A DNA stretch of 64,000 nt from Paralithodes platypus (lineage: Eukaryota; Arthropoda; Malacostraca; Decapoda; Lithodidae): positions 15,945,779 through 16,009,778 of the forward strand of contig CM064506.1 of NCBI GenBank assembly GCA_032716605.1, written 5' to 3'. A program made the position numbers and the translations under genes. A model generated the notes under the pieces. That model worked only from the letters and a program-made list of their open reading frames with translations. It did not search any database and was not told where the DNA came from. This document shows positions 22,319 through 34,071 of this stretch, piece by piece. Each line of letters starts with the position of its first letter. Position 1 is the stretch's first letter.

Positions 22319-23938
22319 TTAAGGACCCCATATTGGGCCCGCATAAGATTCAAGAAGAAAGAAAGAAAATGTTTGACTAACCTGGTGGTTCCAATAACAA
22401 TTGATGTGTCCTTCTAGGGCGAAACTAAAGGAAAAAGAATTTAGACTAATATGTATTCATAAAATAATGATGTGAATTAATTAGTTATTTTTGTTAGCCA
22501 AGACGTAATGCCAAGAGTTGTTATTAGATAGGATCTGATAGGAAAGATTTAAGTATAAAGTAAAGAGGGGAGGAAAAGATACATTCTTCTAGACTGAGGG
22601 GCAACCAATAAGCTCAAGGGGAAAGTTTTGTTTAGTTGCCCGATAGATCAGCTATAGCTAGGAAAGGACACTAGTCCCCCTAAAATCATGAACTAATTTG
22701 TTAATAAGGAAACTATATAGAAGGACACTAGTCCATACGACTCACAGGTTTCTTATGATTTAGAAAGGAAGTTATATTCATATAAATAGGAAGGGTGATT
22801 GGGGCAGTCTTGGAAAAGTGTAAAGGGATATCACGTATAACAAAGAATTCCTCAGAAGTTATGCAAAGGAATATAATCGTGAATCTGTTCCGTGTAGGCG
22901 TTTTGGAGGCACCGCTTATCTTTTGTTGAACGTTTATTGATTAAGGTATATTGTAAACATAGCGTGTTTGTAATAGGATTACGTGAGAGTATAATTCGAG
23001 GGTGTTATTGAGGTAAATATTGTAAACCGATGTAAATGAGAGTAACTGGGTGACAGAACCCAATATTATATTTGAGAGGGAACTTGTGATTCCGGCCAGT
23101 AAATTTGTGAGACTTTATATACTGCAAGTGTTCAGGTACTTGTGTAGTAACGACGTTTGTGTCGGATGAGTTAATAGATTATCTGTATTGAAGCCTTGGT
23201 CTTGGGAATAGACAGAGAAGGCCCAGTGGACGTGGTTAATTATTAAGAATAGAGGAAGAATATAACTTTTGTTTAGATTAGGTAAATAGGGATTGATTCA
23301 TTAGGCCCTGGGTCTCAACAGTAGACACAGCAGGGCTCAGATTACATTATTTAGGATTAGTAACTAATAACGTGTTTGTTGGATCAAAGCCGACTTGAGT
23401 CAATACCTGAATAGCGGGAATTCAGCTAGGGAGTAACGGGAGCTCTAGGGGTCCAAAGTACAACCTATCATGAATCGACGTAATATTCAATCTGTGTCTT
23501 GAACTCATCTCAGCCCGAAGAAAGGACCCGTTATTAGAGTACAGTAGGGTCTCACATAGAACGAGAAATTGGTTGATAAACGAGGCCGTTCTATGTGATT
23601 TCGCTCTATGTGATCGCGGCATTTTGGTGGCCCAATATGGTCAATGTTCACTGTAAGCGTAAATTTCCGTCAGGAGCGTACAATATTTCGGCGCTCTATA
23701 TGAGAACTCCTCGGATTTGCCCTACTTTGATGGCGAAATCGTTCTATATGATCACATTCGTTCCTAACGAAAATTTTGGAACAATATTTTAGGTCGGTCG
23801 TTCTATAAGCGACTCGTTCTATGTGATACCCTACTCTAGTTAGAAAGTTTGTTAAATAAAGTTTACGAACTTCTAAATGACTGTCGATTTATCCCCCACA
23901 ATAGTAGTATCGTGTTAGAAACTAATCTAAATACTACA
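22319..23938 (+). repeat. 3' LTR
   Basis: Collinear with the cleaned 5' LTR, from AAGGACCCCATATTGGGCCC to ACTACA. It holds MITE-B. It is the reference empty site for the 8736-12784 and P4 insertions. Confidence 0.85.
23542..23836. mobile_element. MITE-B, TA target, 295 bp
   Basis: Ends CAGTAGGGTCTCACATAGAAC and its inverted complement with TA flanks (23540-23541, 23837-23838). The 5' LTR has the empty site GAGTAGTTAG. It differs from A and C by the motif CGTTCTATGTGA at every internal and terminal occurrence. Confidence 0.85.
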
Positions 23939-24333
23939 GTATTTATTATTTGTTATGATGAAATGATGCTGGTAAGACGATTATTTTTTTTTTTTTTTTT
24001 TTTTTTTAATAATTTCCTAAAACTTCCGGTTGTTTGAAGTTACCGGATGCTTGAATGCCGGTAAATCGAGGTGTTACTGTACCTAGGCTTGGGCCGTGAC
24101 CCCGTGTACAAATCCCGACTTTTTCCGTGTTGTGGCCGACTTTGGAACTTTTGGGGTTACTGTGTCCAAACGAATCTGTGTATAAAAAACATGTGAATAT
24201 CAAGACCTGGCTGTATTATCAACCATCTTAATATGAGACTGGAAGATGTAACTGACTGATCAACTGACCTAATACACTTTACAGCACAGGTGAATTTTCT
24301 GATCACAGAATATGCATGTTGGGTGTCCCCACC
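23939..24333. other. No gene; poly-T and a TIR-like end
   Basis: A T run at 23983-24006 is followed by GAATGCCGGTAAATCGAGGTGTTACTGTA-type sequence that looks like the right end of a further CAGTA element. I could not find its left end. Confidence 0.4.
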
Positions 24334-25014
24334 TGTAGGATTTAGTTTTTACATCATGCCCGAAAGGAGGATTATGGAGCTCCGATTTTACTTTCAACCA
24401 TCTTGACAATTTTACCAACACACTTAAACTTCGTTAGATGCTGAAATAGCCTCCCGAAAATCTGCACCCAGGGCGGTCATCGAACCCGGGACCCTTGGGT
24501 TATAATAATACGAGGCAGACAAGTTACCACGAGATTAATAAAGGTACAGTAGGGTCTCACATAAAACGAGTTTATGGTCGATAAACGAGGGCGTTTTATG
24601 CGAATTCGTTTTATGTGAACACAGCATTTTGGTGGCGCAATATCGTCAATGTTCACTGTAAGCGAAAATTTTCGTACAAAGCGAACGATATTTCGTACGT
24701 TTTGTACGATATTTCGGCGTTTTATATGAAAGCGTACGATATTTTGTACGTTTTGTACGATATTTCGGCGCTCTATATGAAAACTCCTTGTATTTGCCCC
24801 ACTTTGGCGGCGGACTCGTTTTATGTGATCACATTCGTTCTGATCGAAAATTAAATATTAATATTTTAGGTCGGTCGTTTTAATCGAGACTCGTTTTATG
24901 CGAACACGTTTTATGCGGGACCCTACTGTATCTCATTTCGCCTGGTACCGGTAGTCTAAGTGTATTTCCGCATCTTGTTCAGTTTAGGATAACCTATTTT
25001 CACTGACTTTACAC
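24334..25014 (-). repeat. tRNA-like repeat unit 3, split by MITE-C
   Basis: Divergent copy of 18860-19144, with a better B box (GGGTTCGATGACC on the minus strand). An ATT-type expansion sits in the anticodon region. MITE-C lies between its two halves; the common end CACTGACTTTACAC is at 25001-25014. Confidence 0.65.
24547..24928. mobile_element. MITE-C, TA target, 382 bp
   Basis: Same subfamily as MITE-A (CGTTTTATGTGA motif throughout), flanked by TA at 24545-24546 and 24929-24930. Same length as A to the base. Confidence 0.85.
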
Positions 25015-25442
25015 ACCTACCAGAAATACTGAAACAAAGTGGTTATAGAGCTAAGTGAGACATTATGAAAACACAATTTGATATTCTGTAAGACAACATT
25101 TGCCTTTAAATAATCATAAAATGAAAGTAACAACTTAAAACATTCTGTAAAGTGGAAGTATTTTTTCTTAAATATATAAAACATAGTCTGAGTGTATAAA
25201 TTATAAACAACAGTAACATTTGCCGATCTTTCCCCCATACAGGCATACATTACATAGGAAAAATTGCGTTTTTAAACTTGCTGCATTTCTGCACATAATA
25301 TACATAAAAAAATCAACCAAATATCATGATTACCCACCTTCATGCGGATTGACAATGGGGAAAACCTCTGCCTTGTGGTTAGTCTGGTGGCCGTATGAGG
25401 AGCGTTAGAGAATGGCAAGTTTTTACAATTTCTGAGCCACCG
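25015..25442. other. No gene seen
   Basis: AT-rich sequence without recognisable coding or repeat content. Confidence 0.4.
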
Positions 25443-25728
25443 TGTGAGTGTTCATGTATATGTACTCCCCTACTTGTAGTATACAGGATTTGAGCCTAAG
25501 CTCGTGTTGTCCTGTCTCTCTCTCTACATTTATCCAATTTTGCTTTAAAAGTTTGGATATTTCTTGCTCCCACCACCTCCCCATCCAACTTATTCCAACA
25601 ATCAATGCTTCTATACGGGAAGCTGAACTTTCTTACATCAGACTTACATACAACTTTCCTCAACTTACATTCATGACCCCTGGTTCTTCCCTCGTCCCTC
25701 ACCACAAAATCTCCCTTGTGTGTACTCA
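25443..25728 (-). mobile_element. CR1-B 3' fragment, downstream copy
   Basis: Minus strand encodes the end of a CR1-type ORF2: GDFVVRDEGRTRGHECKL, RKFSFPYRSI, CWNKLDGEVV, NIQTFKAKLDK. It is 5'-truncated exactly where the next copy's 3' tail begins, giving a head-to-tail pair. Confidence 0.8.
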
Positions 25729-26100
25729 CCTAATTGTAGTATACAGGATTTGAGCCTAAGCTCGTGTTGTCCTGTCTCTCTCTCTACATTTATCCAATTT
25801 TGCTTTAAAAGTTTGGATATTTCTTGCTCCCACCACCTCCCCATCCAACTTATTCCAACACTCAATGCTTCTATACGGGAAGCTGAACTTTCTTACATCA
25901 GACTTACATATAACTTTCCTCAACTTACAATCATGACCCCTGGTTCTTCCCTTGTCCCTCACCACAAAATCTCCCTTGTCGATCTTCTCAAAACCTTTCA
26001 CACACTTAAACATCATGATCATGTCACCTCTCTCTCTCCTCTCCCTCAGCGTTGGCAGCTTTAGCCTCTCCAATCTCTCCTCATGTTCCATCCTCTGTTC
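25729..26100 (-). mobile_element. CR1-B 3' fragment, upstream copy
   Basis: Same family, 114-120 codons open on the minus strand, starting further 5' (RMEHEERLERLKLPTLRERRERGDM). Tail ACAATTAGGTGAGTACACAC abuts the 25443-25728 copy. Confidence 0.8.
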
Positions 26101-26220
26101 CGCAAGGATGGCACTCATCTAAACCCTGTGGGTTCAGCACGCATGGGTCGTCTCCTACACGAAGCAGTCCGCAGCCATGGATCAAAAAACGCCATCCGAG
26201 AAGAAGCAGCAGTGACATAA
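26101..26220 (+). pseudogene. End of ORF1 (esterase-type) of CR1-C
   Basis: A frame of 39 codons ending at TAA 26218 reads KDGTHLNPVGSARMGRLLHE. This resembles the D-x-x-H catalytic end of SGNH esterase domains, known in ORF1 of some CR1 elements. The rest of ORF1 is missing. The assignment rests on this one motif. Confidence 0.5.
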
Positions 26221-26303
26221 ATCATCCAACGCCAAGAAAAAAACAGAGGCAACCGAGGACCACCAGCGATAAGGACCGGAGACAGCGAGGACCGAGGACA
26301 GCC

Positions 26304-29182
26304 ATGAACATAAATGTAGATCCGACAAGAACAAAAAATATTATTAAAGCGCGTTCCGTGAGTTCTAAAATAACAAATTTAAAGGTTTTCTATGCAAACG
26401 CTCGTAGCATACGCAATAAATTTTCAGATTTAGAGGAGCTAGTGTTTACAGAAAATTATGATGTGATTGGCATAACAGAATCTTGGCTCAATACAGAAGA
26501 TAGAGACTTTTTAGCAGAGTATTCACTTCCCGGTTATGTAATGTTTGAGAAAAGCCGAATAAATCGAAATGGAGGTGGCGTTTTACTTTATATCAAAGAA
26601 AGTCTTAACCCTACCCTCTTGTCAAAACCTCAAATTGTGAACGTCGACGCATCTTTTGTGCTAATAAAGAATAATAAAGGTACCAAAATAATACTTGCAT
26701 TAATATACAGACCTCCAGCTCAATCAGTGCAAACTGACCGAGAAATTTACGAACAAATTGCAGATGTAAGTAACTCACAAGATACCGTAATTTTTGGTGA
26801 CTTTAATTTACCTGTGACCAAGTGGGGCGATACTCTTACTTCACACTCCGGACATGACTTGTATACGAACTTGCAAGAGAGTTCGCTTTATCAATTTGTT
26901 GGAACGCCGACCCGTGGTAATAACGTTCTTGACATTGTACTTGCAACAAAAGAAGAATTAATAGAGAATTTGAATGTTGGTGATGAATTCAGTAACAGCG
27001 ACCATCATACGATAACTTTCACTTTAAAGTTTACTAGTAACGAACCAAATAGTAGCATCGAAAAAGTCCCTAATTTCAAGAAAGCAAACTTCCATAAACT
27101 TAGAGCTATGTTTAAAGAAACTGACTGGAGCTTTTTAATTCACAATAACGACATAAATACATCTTGGAAGTTATTCGAAGCCACTTACCTAAAAGCAGTG
27201 CAAGACTGCATACCATCGAAAACTCGGCGTCCAGGCCATAATAATAAGCCCAAATGGTGGAATAAAGATATTTCAAACTGCCTGCTTGCTAAAAAATGTG
27301 CTAATGATAGATTAAAATCCTCACAAAATGACGAAGAACGGCTGAAATTTGTAGAGCTACGACGCAAAGCCAAAAAGTTAATTAAGCAAAGTAAAAAGAC
27401 CTTAGAGTTACATATTGCGAATCAAAGTAAAACAAACCCGAAAGAATTCTATAGTTATATCAGAAAGAAAAAATAGTTACTTCAACTGTTGGACCGTTAG
27501 TCGATGAAAATGGAGAATACACCAAAGACGAAGAACAAATGAGTAATGCCCTCAATACCTTCTTTGCATCAGTTTTTACAACAGAAGACCTCAGTGATAT
27601 CCCTACACCATCGCCGATTCAGATTGATAATTCAGATGTTTTAAGCAATATCACCGTTACAGAGAGAGAAGTATTGAATTGTTTAGATAAACTCAAGGTA
27701 AATAAAACGCCTGGACCTGATACAATCTCGCCTAGAGTTCTAAAGGAAGCTAAGGATGAGCTCTCTAAACCACTGACATTACTATTCAATAAATCCTTGC
27801 AGTCTGGAACTATGCCCGATCAGTGGAAGCTAGCCAACGTAACACCGATATTAAAAAAAGGCAGCAAATCCCTATCCAGTAACTATCGTCCAATTAGCTT
27901 AACCTCAGTTGTATGTAAAATGCTAGAAACAGTCATACGAGACAGACTCGTAAATCACTTCGAGGAAAATAACATACTTAAAGATACTCAACACGGCTTT
28001 CGTAAAAAACGTTCCTGTTTAACAAACCTCTTAGACTTCTTCCACGATATCCTCAACCTCTACGATGAGAGTAAAGCTGTAGATATTATATACCTTGATT
28101 TTCAAAAGGCCTTTGACAAAGTTCCCCACAAACGTTTACTGCTAAAACTAAAAGCGCATGGAATACAAGACGGTGTGTTGAAATGGATAGAAAATTGGCT
28201 CAGCGACAGAAAGCAAAGAGTAGTCATAAACGGTAAGGCATCTAAATGGACCAATGTAAGTAGCGGGGTACCCCAGGGATCGGTACTAGGACCAATTCTC
28301 TTTCTAATTTACATCAACGACATAGATGAGGGTCTCACCTGTACAATCTCAAAATTTGCTGACGATACAAAAATTGCAAATAGCGTACTCTCAAAAGAAC
28401 AAGTTGACGATATGCAACACAATCTAGATAAATTGTCATGTTGGGCCCAAATTTGGCAAATGAGTTTCAATGCGGATAAATGTAAAGTACTACATATCGG
28501 ATACCTAAATGAGAAAGCAAACTATTCGATGAATGGCACTCAGCTTAAGAATGTAAACAGAGAAACCGATCTGGGAGTAACAATATCGAGTAACCTAAAA
28601 CCGAGTCAACAATGTTCAGAAGTTGTTAAGAAGGCAAACAAAATAATTGGCTTTATAGGCAGGTCATTTGAGCATAAATCCAAAGAAGTTATCCTAACCC
28701 TTTACAATTCCTTAGTCCGCCCTCTTCTGGAATACTGCGTTCAATCCTGGTGCCCTTATTACCAAAAAGATATAAAAAAGCTAGAACGAGTTCAACGTAG
28801 AGTTACCAAAATGATACCTAGCCTAAAGAACAAACCATACGAAGAGCGTCTTAGAGAATTAAATCTATTTCCTTTAACCCAGCGCAGATTAAGAGGCGAC
28901 TTAATTCAAGTGTTCAAAATCATCAAAGGCATCGACAATATGAACTGTAGTAAGTACTTCACTATCGACCAATCTAATTACACGCGGGGAAACGGTTGCA
29001 AAATTATTGGTAAATCTTTTAACTCGCACGAATCTAAGAATTTCTTCTTCAATCGAGTTGTCAACTTGTGGAATGGGCTTCCCCGAAACGTTATAGACTG
29101 CATCACCGTTGATTCATTTAAACTCCGCCTAGACAAATATCTCGCATCAAACCCGCGACTGACTGCGTTTGTAAATGAATAA
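26304..29182 (+). pseudogene. ORF2 of CR1-C: APE endonuclease + reverse transcriptase
   Basis: Probable start MNINVDPTR at 26304. The endonuclease (to about 27060) shows N-ARSIRNK, ITESWL, ALIYRPP, FGDFNLP and SDHHT, all the catalytic positions of AP-type endonucleases. The first frame ends at TAG 27474. The second, open from before 27539 to 29182, carries NKTPGPD, NYRPISLTSV, QHGFRKKRSC, YLDFQKAFDKVPH, SGVPQGSVLGPILF and the catalytic FADD, then the CR1-type C-terminal region (RPLLEYCVQSW, LERVQRRVTKM). The two frames differ by -1 at a run of six A. Apart from that it looks competent, about 950 codons in total. Confidence 0.85.
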
Positions 29183-29404
29183 CTTTATTTTATCCCCCCC
29201 TCAGTTACTAACCCATCTGTCCCCTACTAACTTCCTAATCCTGCCACGGACATTAGTTCCAGGGCAGTAATTCCCTTTCCAATGTTCCCTTACCCACTCT
29301 AAACCACTGTTTGGACACTTGATCCTCAGTGTTTTGGAGGACAAGCAACCTAGAAGGGTCACTAGATCTGTTGTTGCTTGATTTCCTTTGTACTCCTTTG
29401 TACT

Positions 29405-30150
29405 CATAAGGTAGGTCTCTAAGGCTAGCTATCATCTTAGTGGCAACTCTCTGAACTCTTTCCAGTTTTTTATTATGTTTTATAAGGTGTGGAGACCACA
29501 CCACTGCTGCATACTCCAGTCTTGGTCGTATTATTGTCCCTATTATTTTTGCTAACATCTCTTCATCTAAATAGTTCAGAGCTATTCTCATGTTAGTCAA
29601 CACTGCATAGGTTTCACCAGTTATTTTATTTATATGCTGTTCAGGTGACAAGCTGTCTGCCACAACTACCCCTAGGTCTTTTGCTTTCACAGCTTTACTA
29701 ATTATTTCATCTCCTATTTTATATCCCCAAGAAGGTCTATATTTACTTTTTCCCATCTCAAGAACCTGACACTTACTCGTGTTGAATTCCATTTTCCAAG
29801 TTTGACTCCACTCATATAACTTATCTAGATCTCTCTGTAATTCTTCACAACTACTCCTACTTGTAATATGCTTCATTAATTTTGCATCATCAGCAAACAT
29901 AGATATATATGAGCCTATTCCCATTTGAAGGTCGTTGATGAAAACCAAAAACATGATTGGGGCCAACACCGATCCTTGAGGCACTCCGCTTTTTACCCTT
30001 TTCCACGAGGAGAACTTTCCTTTTATTACTGTTCGCATTTCCCTCCCAATTAAATAGTTTTCCATCCACTTTAATAATACTCCCTCAACCCGCCCCACAG
30101 TCTTGAGCTTCCACAACAATCTCTTATGAGGCACCTTATCAAATGCGTGT
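29405..30150 (-). pseudogene. CR1-D reverse-transcriptase fragment
   Basis: Minus frame begins at AFDKVPHKRLLWKL, next to a (GT)n tract, and runs through SGVPQGSVLAPIMF, MFADDAKL and DLGVVVADSLSPEQH to RPRLEYAAVVWSP and KLERVQRVATKM. The C-terminal end is lost after a tandem 10-bp duplication (GAGTACAAAG twice). A different CR1-like family from A, B and C. It is truncated at both ends. Confidence 0.8.
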
Positions 30151-30162
30151 GTGTGTGTGTGC
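30146..30162. repeat. (GT)n tract at the CR1-D break
   Basis: Short GT repeat exactly at the 5' limit of CR1-D homology. Confidence 0.8.
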
Positions 30163-30543
30163 GTGCGGGGACCAGGAGTGATGTAACATCCACGGATTGA
30201 TAATCAATGTATGTGTGAGCATATGTGTCCATGTCGTAGTAGGGGGTGAAGACAGTGAGGTGCGAGAGATAGACGAGCATATATCCATGGCGAAGGCAAG
30301 CAGCCAACTGATACGTGATCGGGCCCTTGGGGTTGGGGAATATGGGGGAGGACGAGAGATGCTTGGGGTGAGAAAGAATAGGCTTAGGGAAGTGAGAGGG
30401 GGGCTGAGGATGGAGCCGAGTTCATGACTAGGCTGATAAGGAGTGCTATAAAATTTTTTGTAAGGCGACAAAAGGAGGACGCCATAATGCGTCACCCAAG
30501 ATTTTGGCACAAAAAGAAATATGACGCCACCATGTGTCCCTTG
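30163..30543. other. No gene seen
   Basis: Purine-rich plus strand with a few short frames and no recognisable product. Confidence 0.4.
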
Positions 30544-30547
30544 TTAA

Positions 30548-31028
30548 CCCTTCCTACCCGGGCTGTCTTACCCAATGACGGTCGCCCCTACCCGGGCGAA
30601 ATGGCTGAAAAACGTCTAGGCCTAGGCTACCGTATTTATGTTTATTTTCACTGCTAGAACTTTCCCACTCATCTATAATCATAGTGCGGTTTTCAATCTG
30701 TATTTTGGCATTGAGTAGAGCTCTGTAAGTCAACTGGTTCAGTTGTGATGACGATTTCAGTGGAGCCAATATTGCAGAGATGTTGCCAATATGGGGGCTT
30801 TTCAGACACTAATTTCGTCATGACGTCATAACAATAACATTGAGGAGTCTTCTCTTTCTTGTTTTCGGAGGTGCGGTGACGAACGCTTGGGTTTGTTGAC
30901 ATACGTCGTACGCATGGCGTTCAGACCAAGCTTAATTAGGCTATTAAGCTCATGCCTTAGATAAGGCATACCGGGTAGCGGTCCTTCTTTCGTGCTGTCC
31001 TTACCTAAGGCAGACCGGGTAGGAAGGG
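30548..31028 (+). mobile_element. P1b: piggyBac-type MITE
   Basis: TTAA at 30544-30547 and 31029-31032. Perfect 14-bp ends CCCTTCCTACCCGG / CCGGGTAGGAAGGG. Core shared with P1a, P1c and P1d. Confidence 0.9.
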
Positions 31029-31252
31029 TTAACCTAAAGGACAAACTAAAAGATAGCCAGAATAAATTGCCAAAACGCGCCATAATCTTCAAAGGGTTAA
31101 ACGCCATTGATGATTCTTGAATGGCTTGACTAGTCACAGTACCCCATCACAAACCATCTAACAAATTACATGGCCGAAAAAAATGTCAGACACGTGGGTT
31201 CTGTGAGCAAGTCTATCAGAAAGAAACCAGATATACAGTATGTAGAAGTTAA

Positions 31253-32317
31253 CCCGTTCTGTACCGACGACGTCTTTTTAACACCTAACTGGCAGTACCC
31301 GTCATATGACGGGCGGCATTCTGAGCACATTAGGGGCTCTGAGAGAGAGAGTATGTGCGTTGGGAGGATGATAGGCGGGCTCTGACCGTTCGGCACGACC
31401 ACGGTGCCTCTACTGAGACCGCCGCTGCAACATCCCACACACTCGGCCTCGCGAGACCAGGAAAAAACTGGGGCAATTACCTCATTTTAGGGTTTTTCAC
31501 CTTCGGTTGCTCGATCGCTACAGGATAACCCGTGGTCGTACAAGGATGATTCAGGTGTCATTGGAAAGCTCTATTATCGCCCTTTCACGGATACATAATT
31601 GTATTACGCTCTGGCTTTTCTTTATGCATGAAAAAGAGCATGGAATGAAGCTCGTTTAGGGTAAATATGCCCGCTTGGCAGGTAGTAGCTGTTACAAACG
31701 GCCTGGTCTATCATGGGCTGGTCTATCAGAGTGAGAGCTGAGCAATCTCTGCCATACCCATAGCTTACTCTGACTGTTCCTTTAATTTATATATTTTCTA
31801 GATCTCAAGTGACGGCGTCTCTTCCGTGGATTGACCTCCCAATCTACCAAGATTGGAAGCCAAAGCGTCACATTTTTCCCTTGCCCCTCAACTTTCTCTT
31901 CATAATTGCTGAGGGGCACAGGGCCCTGGGTGGGGCTTTGGTTTCCCGGGCGTTTCCACACCCTCCTCAGCTCCCCGCCATGGAGTGGCTTCGGTCACCC
32001 AGGCTTTATTGTAGTCGGCAGGGAGGGTTCTGTGGGGGCACTCGGTTATGGCCTTAGAATTGCTCGGGGCCTTGGGGCTGTTCGGCCAGGCAGCTTGGGG
32101 AACAACAACAACAATAAACGGCCCCGCTCTTTGGGAGTTAATTATATATTAGCTATGTTTAGGTGATTTTTTGCAGTTTAAAGAGGATCTGTGGTAGTGA
32201 AAAGGGTTAAGTGAGATAGTTTGAAGCCTGTTAATTGTTGGAGTCTATTTTAACTGAATAAAATTGTCTAAAGGTAGCCAGAATCAAGTTAAAAGGACGG
32301 TGCCGGTACAGAAGGGA
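31253..32317 (+). mobile_element. P2b: 1.07-kb TTAA element
   Basis: TTAA at 31249-31252 and 32318-32321. Ends of about 34 bp are imperfect inverted repeats (TTCTGTACCG common core, then CGTCtTTTTAAC). The right third matches P2a. No transposase is visible. It contains a retrotransposon tail. Confidence 0.8.
31905..32117 (+). mobile_element. I-group-like 3' end with (AAC)n tail inside P2b
   Basis: Ends GGCTGTTCGGCCAGGCAGC then TTGGGGAACAACAACAACAAT, the same end as the insertion at 41106-41794. Upstream limit not defined. Confidence 0.55.
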
Positions 32318-32366
32318 TTAATTGATTGGCTACTTGGGACGCTAATAATACTAATACATACCTTAA

Positions 32367-32845
32367 CCCTTCTGGCCCGGGCTGCCTTTCCTAAGGACGT
32401 TGTTGAGATCCGGGCGATCTGGCCGAAAAACGTCTACGCCTAGGCTACCGTATCTTTGTTATTTTAACTGCTACCGCATTCCCACGCATCTCCAAGCGTA
32501 GATGTGTTTCGTACCTGTAGACTGGCGTTGAGTAGAGCTCTCTAAGTCAACTGGTTCAGTTGTGATGACGATATCCGTGGAGAGAGTTTCGATATAATGT
32601 TAGCAATATCAAAACACTTTTTAACACTAAATCTGTTCTTGCAAACAACACAATAACAAACTCCGACTCTTCTTCTTGTTTTCGGAGGTGCGGTGACGCA
32701 ACGACAGGCTTTGTTTACATACGTCGGACGCACGGCTTTCAAAACACACTTAATAGGCTGTCAAGCTTACGGATTTTAAAATGACACCCGGGCTCCTCCC
32801 CATCTGCCGCGGTGTCCTTTTAAAATGCTGCCCGGGCGGGAAGGG
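32367..32845 (+). mobile_element. P1c: piggyBac-type MITE
   Basis: TTAA at 32363-32366 and 32846-32849. Ends CCCTTCTGGCCCGGGC / GCCCGGGCGGGAAGGG. 479 bp, collinear with P1b. Confidence 0.9.
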
Positions 32846-33040
32846 TTAAGCCGGTATAACACAAGCACTTTATCGGCAGATGCATCGGAGCCACAGTATC
32901 CGAGTAAAAATATTGCTAAAATAGAGTTGATTATATTTTTCATTTTAATTATTATATTTTTCATTTTAATTGTATTTTGTATCTTGGAGCACCTAGTCAT
33001 GTTAACACCAAGTTAATATAAGAAAAAAAAAAAAAAATCA

Positions 33041-33258
33041 ATCAGAATAATATGGCAACTCGTAGCAGATTCAAGGTTCTGATACATGTAGCCGATAAAC
33101 TTGCTCATGGAACGCCAGCTTTAATAACAAAATCTGTTGATTTTCGGTGTGAGCATCCTAGGTTCGAATCCCCAGACTGCCACATTTGTCTGTTAATTTC
33201 ATTAATCGATTTTAGGAGTAGAGTTGCTTGGTGGAGAGAACATAATAAATCAGATATG
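33041..33258 (+). mobile_element. SINE family S2
   Basis: Has a tRNA-like half with B box AGGTTCGAATCCCC (33160) and a body CATTAATCGATTTTAGGAG followed by AGAACATAATAA. The same body and tRNA half occur in reverse at 43111-43338. Confidence 0.65.
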
Positions 33259-33359
33259 TGACTAATACACAAAATTACTGTTAAGTAGTCCAAGCATCTG
33301 TTAAAAAAGTCTTTATTGGTGAGTTAGTTACTGAATAGGTTTACATACATTAATACCTA

Positions 33360-33360
<1 letters not shown>

Positions 33361-33400
<40 letters not shown>
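33361..33400. repeat. (CA)n microsatellite
   Basis: Twenty perfect CA units directly before SINE S1. Confidence 0.95.
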
Positions 33401-33405
<5 letters not shown>

Positions 33406-33408
33406 ACC

Positions 33409-33700
33409 TCCCCGTGGCATAACTGATAGCGCATCTGGCTCACAACCAGAAGGTCCCAGGTTCGAGACCCGGGCGGGGAAGACATTTGGGCAAGTCTCCT
33501 AACGGTGTAGCCTCTGTTCACCTAGCAGTATAAATAGGAACCTGGTATAAGTGGACGAAGTTGTGATGTCCCATCTGGGGTTGGTGATCGGTTACAAGGT
33601 GAGATGGGTATCGTACTGGTCAACCTAAGCCTTCGGGTGAGACTGGTACCGTAGTGAGAATGGTACCGTACAGATTAACCCTAAGCCTTCGTATCCAGAT
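33409..33700 (+). mobile_element. SINE family S1 with tRNA head
   Basis: 33409-33480 folds as a tRNA: acceptor arms TCCCCGT/GCGGGGA, anticodon arms TCTGG/CCAGA with loop CTCACAA (anticodon CAC, Val-like), B box GGTTCGAGACC. The T arm has an A/C mismatch and the D arm is weak, so it is a pseudo-tRNA head. The body contains CCTCTGTTCACCTAGCAGTA, a domain recurring in reverse at about 37930. Confidence 0.65.
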
Positions 33701-33924
33701 GTCGCCAATTGGCTAAAAATACAGACTACACACACATACACAACCATTCCAACGATACATAAAACACTTAACATGCATTTCACGCAATACGTTCCCAGTT
33801 AAGGAGGCGCGATAATAATGAGCTTAGCTCGCATTGCGTGGATTCCCCTTGACGAACAAGTGACTGAAACATACAGGCAGCCTGACTTTTGTCTCCTTTA
33901 AACACATAGGAAAACAAATTAATA

Positions 33925-33957
33925 TATACAGTATATACTGTATATATATACAGTACA

Positions 33958-34013
<56 letters not shown>

Positions 34014-34071
34014 ATACATATATATATATACATATATATATATACATATATATATATACATATACATATAT

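Larger units (their letters stand above)
8676..23938 (+). mobile_element. Gypsy-type LTR retrotransposon, degenerate, heavily invaded
   Basis: Two LTRs (8676-15432 and 22319-23938) flank gag, protease, RT, RNase H and integrase in the order of Metaviridae-like elements. Once the later insertions are removed the LTRs are 1326 and 1323 bp, an excellent match. A tRNA primer site follows the 5' LTR. Coding regions carry stops, frameshifts, a TA MITE and a pair of tRNA-like repeats, so it is not functional. Ends of the LTR read TTAAGG...CTACA; no target duplication could be defined. Confidence 0.85.
26101..29404 (+). mobile_element. CR1-C non-LTR retrotransposon, nearly intact ORF2
   Basis: 5'-truncated in ORF1, then a complete endonuclease-RT ORF2 with a single frame break. 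It starts abruptly against the CR1-B fragment. The 3' limit is uncertain: 29183-29404 may be its 3' UTR or part of the opposed fragment. Confidence 0.8.

Noticed and set aside
26052..26303. N-terminal 84 codons of the 474-codon frame starting at 26052
   Set aside because: They read antisense through CR1-B and out of frame through the ORF1 end; the real ORF2 start is more likely ATG 26304.
33409..33480. A functional tRNA-Val (CAC) gene
   Set aside because: T-arm mismatch, weak D arm and a SINE-type body directly downstream, whose domain recurs elsewhere, make it a SINE head.
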